Below are positions 1 to 5,026 of a stretch of DNA of 5,026 bases, piece after piece. The notes under the pieces were generated by a model, which was given only the letters and a program-made list of their open reading frames with translations, made no database searches and was not told where the DNA came from. Positions within the stretch are counted from its first letter, which is position 1, and the number at the start of each line of letters is the position of its first letter. Source of the DNA: Candidatus Latescibacterota bacterium (GTDB lineage Bacteria; JAAXHH01; JABIQT01); contig JABIQT010000332.1 in assembly GCA_018667995.1 (NCBI GenBank), forward strand, positions 1-5,026. The letters are read 5' to 3'. Made by a program: the position numbers and the translations under genes.

Positions 1-492
1 CTCGACCTCATAGCGCCCATCGTGGAGCCGGGAATTGCCATATACTCTGCGAAACTCGTGACAAAGGAAGCCCATGATGAGACGGTATGTCACTGGCACC
101 AGGATGACGCCTATTACAGCAAGCATTCCACCAGTGAGAAGCGGATGTCCGTGTGGATACCGCTACAGGATACCCAACAGGAGCACGGCTGCCTGGAGTT
201 GATTCCGGGCAGTCAGGAACGGGGACTGCAGCCCACGGTCTTCCGGAAAACGGGTACCTGCACACTTTCTATGGAAACCGAGGTTGATATCAGTGAGCGT
301 ATCTACTGCCCCATACAGGCGGGCTCGATGATTCTGTTCAGCGCCCTGCTCTGGCATTCGTCGGTAGGGAACCGGACCGATCAACGCCGCCGCGCGTTTA
401 TTGTGTCGTACCAGGAGGCTACGGTTGAGGGGGGAAATGGGAAGCAGTGGAAGATATTGCGCCCTGCCAGCAGCACTGGAGCATTGTCCTGA
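1..492 (+). CDS. PhyH-like Fe(II)/2-oxoglutarate dioxygenase, 5' end missing
   Basis: This is the C-terminal 163 residues of a phytanoyl-CoA dioxygenase (PhyH) family oxygenase. The frame is open from base 1, so the GTG at 22 is not its start; with a usual family length of about 260-300 aa, roughly 100 or more residues lie upstream. Counting from the first visible codon, HWHQDD (31-36) supplies the first iron ligands, His33 and Asp35. LLWHSS supplies the distal His119, and Arg130, 11 residues later, fits the 2-oxoglutarate carboxylate-binding Arg; human phytanoyl-CoA hydroxylase has the same His-to-Arg spacing. GCLELIPGS (63-71) is the usual PhyH core strand and turn. The family hydroxylates or otherwise oxidises small molecules in the cytoplasm using O2 and 2-oxoglutarate; many bacterial members do not act on phytanoyl-CoA, so the substrate is unknown. 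The frame ends naturally at TGA 490-492, with no sign of decay. It is divergent from the second oxygenase in this window. Confidence 0.93.
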   Translation, partial: LDLIAPIVEPGIAIYSAKLVTKEAHDETVCHWHQDDAYYSKHSTSEKRMSVWIPLQDTQQEHGCLELIPGSQERGLQPTVFRKTGTCTLSMETEVDISERIYCPIQAGSMILFSALLWHSSVGNRTDQRRRAFIVSYQEATVEGGNGKQWKILRPASSTGALS

Positions 493-571
493 ACCGTCCC
501 AGCGGGCTATTGCACGTCTCACCAGAATGTGGAACTTGAACGTTCGGTTACACTATGCCACGGTCTATCAG

Positions 572-579
572 AAGGGGAG
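572..579 (+). promoter_or_regulatory. Shine-Dalgarno site that decides the DinB start
   Basis: AAGGGGAG lies 5 nt before the ATG at 585. The other in-frame ATG, at 555, has no comparable purine tract upstream, so this site favours 585. It falls inside the 92-nt gap (493-584) that follows the first oxygenase gene. I found no convincing -35/-10 pair or terminator hairpin in that gap, which suggests read-through from upstream. Confidence 0.7.
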
Positions 580-584
580 TGCCT

Positions 585-1067
585 ATGCCATCATCTCGTG
601 AATCACTCATGGCAATGCTGTCACAAAAACTACCTCGTCTTCGGGCTTTGAGTGACGAGTTTGCCTGTCGCCGGCCCGGACCCGGGAAATGGTCTCCCAA
701 AGAGATCATCGGTCACCTCATCGATTCAGCTTCAAATAATCACCAGCGGTTTGTTCGGGCCCAGTTCACCGATAATCTGGTGTTTCCAGGCTATGACCAA
801 ATCGCATGGGTGATGACGCAGCGGTATAATGAGGCCCCTTGGCCGGACTTGGTAGATCTCTGGTTTGCATTCAATAGACAGATCGCGCACGTCATTTCAG
901 TGATGCCCGAGAATCAGATAGCACGGGAACGGATGGAACATAATCTCCATAAGATAGCCTTTATAACGGTACCGGAGAACCAGCCGGTTACACTCGGATA
1001 TTTCATGGACGACTATGTCGCACACCTCAATCATCATCTGAATCAGATTTCGCCGGGAGAATCCTGA
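585..1067 (+). CDS. DinB/YfiT-fold family protein (DinB_2-like)
   Basis: A 160-residue protein of the DinB/YfiT four-helix-bundle superfamily, a usual length for it. The signature PGKWSPKEIIGHLIDSASNN (33-52) is the typical DinB_2 first motif, with His44 the likely first metal ligand. The C-terminal VAHLNHHLNQI gives His147 and His151 (HxxxH), completing the expected His triad. VFPGYDQIAWV (67-76) and PVTLGYF (134-140) are also typical of these short members. Superfamily proteins include metal-dependent thiol S-transferases and mycothiol-dependent isomerases; most members of this subgroup have no known reaction, so its role here is open. It is not related to E. coli dinB (DNA polymerase IV). 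No signal peptide or membrane segment is seen. The ATG at 585 is chosen for its strong Shine-Dalgarno site; an in-frame ATG at 555 would add 10 residues. Its stop overlaps the next start by one base, so the two are probably co-translated. Confidence 0.88.
   Translation: MPSSRESLMAMLSQKLPRLRALSDEFACRRPGPGKWSPKEIIGHLIDSASNNHQRFVRAQFTDNLVFPGYDQIAWVMTQRYNEAPWPDLVDLWFAFNRQIAHVISVMPENQIARERMEHNLHKIAFITVPENQPVTLGYFMDDYVAHLNHHLNQISPGES
1055..1060 (+). promoter_or_regulatory. Shine-Dalgarno site inside the DinB gene's 3' end
   Basis: GGGAGA lies 6 nt before the ATG at 1067 and within the last codons of the DinB gene. With the TGATG stop/start overlap at 1065-1069, it supports translational coupling between the DinB protein and the second oxygenase. 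Confidence 0.65.
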
Positions 1068-1867
1068 TGCACCAATATCAACTTACTGAAACACAGATCC
1101 AACAGTTTGAAGAGGACGGTTACCTGATTGTGGAGGACCTCTTCGATTCGGAAGAAATGGATCTCCTGCTGAAAATCGGAAAGGCCGATCAAGAAAAATC
1201 CAAGGAGGTACACGCCTCCAAAGATGCAGCAGGGCGGGAAAGCAAGTTATGGCTGACCTCCGAGATCGATCGAGAAGATATCTATAATGGGTTTTGCCAC
1301 TCACATCGCATCGTCGATACCATGGAGCAGGTCATGGGCGATGAAGTCTATCTGTACCACTATAAAATGATGGTAAAAGAACCCCGGGTCGGTGGCGCAT
1401 GGGAATGGCACCAGGACTATGGTTACTGGTACCACAACGATGCCGTGTATCCTGACATGGCCAGTTGTTACATTGCTGTGGATACGGCATATAAGGGTAA
1501 TGGCTGTCTACAGGTACTTCGAGGTTCCCACAAACTTGGCCGCATTGAGCACGGCAAGTTCGGCACGCAGGTAGGCGCGGATCCTGAACGTGTCGGTTTG
1601 GTCAGCGAGCATCTCGACCTGGTTTATTGCGAGATGAGTCCCGGCACCGCCCTGTTCTTCCATGCGAATCTACTCCATAGATCCGATCCCAATGAGAGTG
1701 AGGACCCCAGGTGGAGTCTGATCTGCTGCTACAATACCAAGCATAATCCGTGCAAGGATCGTCCAGGACACCCCAGCTATAATTTCCTGGAAAAATGGGA
1801 TGATAGCAGAATCAAGGAACTGGGACGTCGCCAGTGGACAGAAATGCAAGGAACGGTTGTCAGTTGA
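1067..1867 (+). CDS. PhyH-like Fe(II)/2-oxoglutarate dioxygenase, complete
   Basis: A complete 266-residue PhyH family oxygenase, full length for the family. The N-terminus (FEEDGYLIVEDLFDSEEMD, 14-32) is the standard opening in which the enzyme is introduced as a 'new gene product that rises from a helix to a first strand'. YHYKMMVKEP (97-106) precedes WEWHQD (112-117), which gives iron ligands His115 and Asp117. GCLQVLRGSHK (146-156) is the core turn. LLHRSDPN gives the distal His204, and Arg215 (DPRWSL) lies 11 residues on, as expected for 2-oxoglutarate binding. All cofactor residues are present, so it should be active; the substrate is unknown. The aromatic run after the first motif (YGYWYH, 118-123) may line the pocket, which is inference. 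It is cytoplasmic, with no signal peptide. It differs strongly from the first oxygenase outside the motifs, so a separate step or substrate is more likely than a recent duplication. It is coupled to the DinB gene upstream and nearly abuts the propeller gene downstream. Confidence 0.95.
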   Translation: MHQYQLTETQIQQFEEDGYLIVEDLFDSEEMDLLLKIGKADQEKSKEVHASKDAAGRESKLWLTSEIDREDIYNGFCHSHRIVDTMEQVMGDEVYLYHYKMMVKEPRVGGAWEWHQDYGYWYHNDAVYPDMASCYIAVDTAYKGNGCLQVLRGSHKLGRIEHGKFGTQVGADPERVGLVSEHLDLVYCEMSPGTALFFHANLLHRSDPNESEDPRWSLICCYNTKHNPCKDRPGHPSYNFLEKWDDSRIKELGRRQWTEMQGTVVS

Positions 1868-1868
1868 G

Positions 1869-4541
1869 ATGAAAAATGTAGATCAACACACGCATCCATT
1901 GATGCCAGGGATTCGGTGCGCTGGATTGAACAATCCTAACTGGCCTCGGACCTTGCACGATAGCCAGATCACGGGATTTTCACCGTTGAAGTGTGGCATG
2001 GCCGACGAGCCATCGATTCTCGCTGAGATCGATGTGGGCGGAGAATGGGACTGGGTAGAATCCGTGGTCGTGGCGGACGAGCCCATGCTCCTTATCTGCG
2101 ACGGTAGGCTTCGTCTGGTAACCATGACGGGCGAGATTCGCTGGGAGAGCCCGGTAAAAGGTACACTTCACCACGTGGGAGATCTGACAGGTACGGGTGA
2201 GATAAGCCTGCTCATCTCCGACGGTCCTCGGCTTTCCTTACTGGATGCGCTGAACGGGCAATTGGTCTGGTGCACGGCATTCGAACCTCCCCATGTCCAG
2301 CTTCGGGTATCTGTAGGAAACATACTGTCCGAGCGCCCCGGTTTGGAGGCGGCCGTTTTCTTGGCGTATGGGGACGAGGGGTGTCTGTATCATTTTCCTA
2401 CCCATGGTGAGCCCGAAGTCGTGTGGCAGCGTACGGTAGTTCTTCCCGGTGAGTGGCAGGAGCGGTTTGACCATGGATGCGACATCAAGCTGGATTTGTC
2501 CGTATCGAGCGAACCCCTCATCTGGAATGTGCGTCACCATAGATGCCGGGGTTTTGATGCACGCACCGGCGAGATCGTATCCAGCCTGGTTTACCGCATC
2601 GGTGATCAGCACCTTCGTAATTACGGCCTCTGGGATTTTGGCCATGATTCCGACGGTTCCCCGCTGATAGCTGTCGTTTCCGAAAATGTGCAGAAACATG
2701 TCCACGCAATCCGTCTCAGGCGAGACGGTGACTGCGAACTTGCCTGGTCTCATTATTACGGGGAGCAGTACGAAGTTCCAGGCGTTGCCGTGGAGCACCT
2801 GTGTATTGCCGATGTCGACGGCGATGGTGCGACTGAGATCGTATACAACGTTCGCGACCCGGCCCTGGACTATCGATCGTTTGTGCGCGTCCGATCTGTA
2901 TCATGTGGCACAGTCAAAGCTGAGATCCATGACGCTTGGTGCGGTGGGATGGGTCCTGACAATACCCTCCTTGTGTTTTCAGCGCCCGAAGGTTCCACGC
3001 CAAACTCTGGGAACGTGACTGTCTATAGGTTGGGCGCGTCGGGTGCCTGGAATATCCTCGCTGAACTCCCACGAATTCGTATCCCTGAGGCTCATGCAGA
3101 GGCCGACCATTTTATTCTGAGGCAATCTGAGATAGACGATAGCGAGTCGCTTGTCCAGTACGATATGAAGGATGATAACCTGCTTGAAGCAGGTCGCAAA
3201 CATTGTCCGTGGTTGTCGACGGCTGCACGATGCGAGTGCCTGGTCTCGAATGGAAACGGCATAATTCTCAGCCATGACGCGGCGGGCGCCCTCAGTCTCC
3301 ATGCATTCTCAGGTAAGTATCTCTGCCGTGTGCCCATATCAGGCGGTCTGCCTCCTTCGCTCAGCGCCTCCGACATAGAGGGCGATGGGCGGGCGGTACT
3401 GATTGCCGCTACCGCAGGACACAGGGTTCGTCTCTTCTCACATGAAGAGTCAGGACGATTCGTAGAAACCGCCAATTACGAGTTTCTCGGCACGCGTTCG
3501 CGTCACAGTCCGGAGATTTTCGACTTGTTGGGTGATGGGTCATCCTGCCTCATAGCGCCCGGCAGCAATGGGGACGGAGATATCTGTGTTCGCGCATGGC
3601 ATGCCGGTACTGGGTCCCTACTCTGGGAGACCTCTCTGGGCATCTCAACCGCACAGGACGGACAGGCCGTCGCATGGATAGCCGGTAAACTGCTCAAGGA
3701 TGCCAGATCTGCAATCGCCATTTCTTTAAACAACAATCTCAGGAATATCGAAGGGACATTCTTACTGGATGGGATCTCGGGCAATGTCATATGGCACCGA
3801 GGGGATTTCTGGCGCGAGAACCAGGTGCGCCCGTTTCTGTCCAATGGATTACCCTCGCTATACGATTTTGATGGAGATGGGCTCGACGAGATTACCATTG
3901 ATATGCTGAGCTATATGGCCATGGTGCGGGGTTCCGATGGTGCGTTTACGTTTCTGAATCATACCAGTAACCTGGGGGCTGAAGGCGCTTTATACGCGGG
4001 CGATCTCTACAACAGTTTCGTGCCGATATTTCTGGATGATACTGATACCCGCCCACACTGGTTCGTTCCTGTAGGTGGATATGGCAGTTTTGGTTTGATG
4101 AGGCCCGATCCCCGGCTGGGTGTTTGGCGTGAAGATCCCGGATATGACATCCCTGAGAAGATCGGGCTCGTGGATGTTGATGCAGACGGAGAACTAGAAG
4201 TGGGATATAGCTTGAAGAACCATAGTATGTTCCATTGTCGCGATCTGAGTTCTGGGAATCATAAATGGCAAATAGACTTACCGGGGATCCCGGTTGGGCC
4301 CGTACTGACGTGTGATGTGGATGGCGATGGAAAAGGCGAGTTCCTGGTGGACAGGTGGTGCATCGGTACGGATCAATGCGGCGTAGGTGAGATTCGTTGG
4401 GAATCGCCGGTACCATTCGGATGGGCCGCCATTGCAGATATCGATGGTGATGGCATTGGAGAAATCGCATGCCCCAACAGGGGACGTATCGTCATTCTGA
4501 AGGGAAACGGTATCAGAGATGGTGGGTGTTCTGGCGAATAG
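1869..4541 (+). CDS. Large FG-GAP/PQQ-like beta-propeller repeat protein
   Basis: An 890-residue protein built of beta-propeller repeats; I recognise the fold class but no named family. Near the N-terminus, NNPNWPRTLHDSQITGFSPL (22-41) resembles the opening of PQQ-like propellers. Strand-turn motifs of the type G-x-(I/L/V)-x-W recur (GEIRWESPV 88-96, GQLVWCTAF, GSLLWETSL, GNVIWHRGD, NHKWQIDLP, GEIRWESPV 840-848). FG-GAP-like calcium-type loops (DxDGDGxxE) start near 314, 665, 768, 815 and 856, with degenerate copies near 501 and 551. No catalytic motif is visible; a binding, scaffold or lyase-like role is possible. Such proteins are usually exported, yet I see no signal peptide or membrane segment, and by my count there are 23 cysteines, which fits the cytoplasm better. 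Start: ATG 1869 lies one base after the oxygenase stop but lacks a close Shine-Dalgarno. TTG 1857, 4 nt after AAGGA (1848-1852), and ATG 1902 are alternatives. An in-frame ATG at 1800 would overlap the oxygenase by 68 nt and is unlikely. Confidence 0.85.
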   Translation: MKNVDQHTHPLMPGIRCAGLNNPNWPRTLHDSQITGFSPLKCGMADEPSILAEIDVGGEWDWVESVVVADEPMLLICDGRLRLVTMTGEIRWESPVKGTLHHVGDLTGTGEISLLISDGPRLSLLDALNGQLVWCTAFEPPHVQLRVSVGNILSERPGLEAAVFLAYGDEGCLYHFPTHGEPEVVWQRTVVLPGEWQERFDHGCDIKLDLSVSSEPLIWNVRHHRCRGFDARTGEIVSSLVYRIGDQHLRNYGLWDFGHDSDGSPLIAVVSENVQKHVHAIRLRRDGDCELAWSHYYGEQYEVPGVAVEHLCIADVDGDGATEIVYNVRDPALDYRSFVRVRSVSCGTVKAEIHDAWCGGMGPDNTLLVFSAPEGSTPNSGNVTVYRLGASGAWNILAELPRIRIPEAHAEADHFILRQSEIDDSESLVQYDMKDDNLLEAGRKHCPWLSTAARCECLVSNGNGIILSHDAAGALSLHAFSGKYLCRVPISGGLPPSLSASDIEGDGRAVLIAATAGHRVRLFSHEESGRFVETANYEFLGTRSRHSPEIFDLLGDGSSCLIAPGSNGDGDICVRAWHAGTGSLLWETSLGISTAQDGQAVAWIAGKLLKDARSAIAISLNNNLRNIEGTFLLDGISGNVIWHRGDFWRENQVRPFLSNGLPSLYDFDGDGLDEITIDMLSYMAMVRGSDGAFTFLNHTSNLGAEGALYAGDLYNSFVPIFLDDTDTRPHWFVPVGGYGSFGLMRPDPRLGVWREDPGYDIPEKIGLVDVDADGELEVGYSLKNHSMFHCRDLSSGNHKWQIDLPGIPVGPVLTCDVDGDGKGEFLVDRWCIGTDQCGVGEIRWESPVPFGWAAIADIDGDGIGEIACPNRGRIVILKGNGIRDGGCSGE

Positions 4542-4546
4542 ACATC

Positions 4547-4606
4547 GTCCTCTAATGACTCGGCTGTTTCGCGATCAGATGTGCGGTCATTGAAAATGTC
4601 GAGGAC
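4547..4606 (+). other. Interrupted inverted repeats in the gap before the sialidase-like gene
   Basis: The 92-nt gap 4542-4633 contains two nested pairs of complementary hexamers: GTCCTC (4547-4552) with GAGGAC (4601-4606), and AATGAC (4554-4559) with GTCATT (4586-4591). One base separates the arms on the left and nine on the right, and the loop is 26 nt. No T-run follows, so it is not a standard intrinsic terminator. It could be an mRNA fold that affects processing or translation of the next gene, or chance. Confidence 0.3.
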
Positions 4607-4617
4607 AAAGATCTGAC

Positions 4618-4625
4618 AGAAGAGG
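4618..4625 (+). promoter_or_regulatory. Shine-Dalgarno site for the sialidase-like gene
   Basis: AGAAGAGG lies 8 nt before the ATG at 4634. It fixes the start of the last gene, which otherwise runs off the window. Confidence 0.65.
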
Positions 4626-4633
4626 TACATAAA

Positions 4634-5026
4634 ATGAGCGTGTTAGCAGAATCTCTCAGGCAAAAGGTCTCACAACTTCTTGGAACACTTATTCATCAGG
4701 AGCGGGCCCGTATTGTGGTGCCGACATATGGTCAGGAATCCGGCTTCTGGTTCGGAGGAGGTAATCTCGCACAGGACGAGAGTGGGACGATCTGGCTAAG
4801 CGGTAGATATCGTAACGTGGGCGATTCGAGAACGGGCCTGGAGGCGGGGCAGCGTGGATTGGAGTGCGCCATATTTCGCTCTGATGACGGCGGCCACACG
4901 TTCACGAAAGTCAGCTTCTGGACGAAGAGTGACCTGTCGGTTGCCGAGAGAATCATATCATATGAAGGAACCGCCCTTTATCAACGGACCGATGGTATTT
5001 GGGAGTTGTTCATTTCGTCCGAGAAG
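4634..5026 (+). CDS. Asp-box (BNR/sialidase-like) beta-propeller protein, 3' end missing
   Basis: The first 131 codons of a protein open to the last base of the window, without a stop. RSDDGGHTF (82-90) contains a clean Asp-box, S-x-D-x-G-x-T-F (83-90), the turn that marks BNR repeats of sialidases and related six-bladed propellers. Before it, SGFWFGGGNLAQDESGTIWLS (36-56) and GRYRNVGDSRTG (57-68) look like the first blade strands of a sialidase or GH43/GH32-like propeller; WLSGRYRN could carry a substrate-binding Arg, but this is inference. Family members cleave or bind glycosides, but many BNR proteins have no glycosidase activity, and the catalytic Tyr/Glu pair and Arg triad cannot be judged from this fragment. 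The N-terminus (MSVLAESLRQKVSQLLGTLIHQERAR) looks like a charged helix and not a signal peptide, so the product is probably cytoplasmic. ATG 4634 is chosen for its Shine-Dalgarno site. It lies 92 nt after the large propeller gene, in the same direction, and may share its transcript. Confidence 0.78.
   Translation, partial: MSVLAESLRQKVSQLLGTLIHQERARIVVPTYGQESGFWFGGGNLAQDESGTIWLSGRYRNVGDSRTGLEAGQRGLECAIFRSDDGGHTFTKVSFWTKSDLSVAERIISYEGTALYQRTDGIWELFISSEK

Noticed and set aside
532-545. GAAC-N6-GTTC and the palindrome GAACGTTC upstream of the DinB gene, suggestive of an SOS (LexA) box
   Set aside because: The Gram-positive LexA site needs GAAC-N4-GTTC, and the spacing here does not fit. The DinB fold name does not by itself imply SOS control in this lineage.
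493-584. Possible promoter before the DinB gene (TTGCAC at 510, TTGAAC at 536)
   Set aside because: Neither hexamer has a credible -10 element at 16-18 nt spacing.
401-601. Open frame of 66 codons on the + strand bridging the first oxygenase and the DinB gene
   Set aside because: It overlaps the conserved C-terminal part of the oxygenase in another frame, has an Arg-rich low-information translation, and no good ribosome site.
2238-2798. Open frame of 186 codons on the - strand
   Set aside because: It lies wholly inside the large propeller gene, whose + frame carries coherent repeat motifs. The - frame translation shows no recognisable motif and no neighbouring - strand genes.
6-3560. 13-base exact repeat CCTCATAGCGCCC at 6-18 and 3548-3560
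   Set aside because: Both copies fall in coding frames reading L-I-A-P in unrelated proteins. One such match is not surprising by chance in 5 kb, and nothing flanks them to suggest a mobile element.
3946-4470. Open frame of 174 codons on the - strand
   Set aside because: It is opposite the part of the propeller gene with the clearest DxDGDG loops. Its Arg/His/Pro-rich translation is typical of an antisense shadow.

Overview
This 5,026-base window is almost entirely coding, with every supported gene on the + strand. It holds part or all of five protein genes in what looks like one transcription unit. In order they are: (1) the 3' part of a phytanoyl-CoA dioxygenase (PhyH)-like Fe(II)/2-oxoglutarate oxygenase, cut by the left edge; (2) a small DinB/YfiT-fold protein of 160 aa; (3) a complete second PhyH-like oxygenase of 266 aa; (4) a large protein of about 890 aa made of PQQ-like and FG-GAP-like beta-propeller repeats; (5) the first 131 codons of an Asp-box (BNR/sialidase-like) beta-propeller protein, cut by the right edge.

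Genes 2, 3 and 4 are tightly packed. The DinB stop and the second oxygenase start overlap by one base (TGATG), and one base separates the second oxygenase stop from the propeller protein's preferred ATG. The gap before gene 2 and the gap before gene 5 are 92 nt each, and each ends in a good Shine-Dalgarno sequence. I see no tRNA, rRNA, CRISPR array, insertion sequence or convincing intrinsic terminator.

Organism: this is a bacterium, judged from the Shine-Dalgarno-led, tightly coupled genes. PhyH oxygenases, DinB-fold proteins, FG-GAP/PQQ-like propellers and BNR proteins side by side recall uncultured lineages such as Poribacteria, Latescibacterota and some Planctomycetota. That is inference from general knowledge of those genomes; no marker gene here proves it.

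How the genes may work together: both oxygenases keep the residues needed for iron and 2-oxoglutarate binding, so both are probably active. The DinB protein keeps a plausible His triad and may act on a small molecule, for example as a metal-dependent thiol transferase. The two propeller proteins show no signal peptide at the starts I prefer. The set could be a small-molecule or sugar-modifying pathway, but the substrate cannot be read from the sequence.
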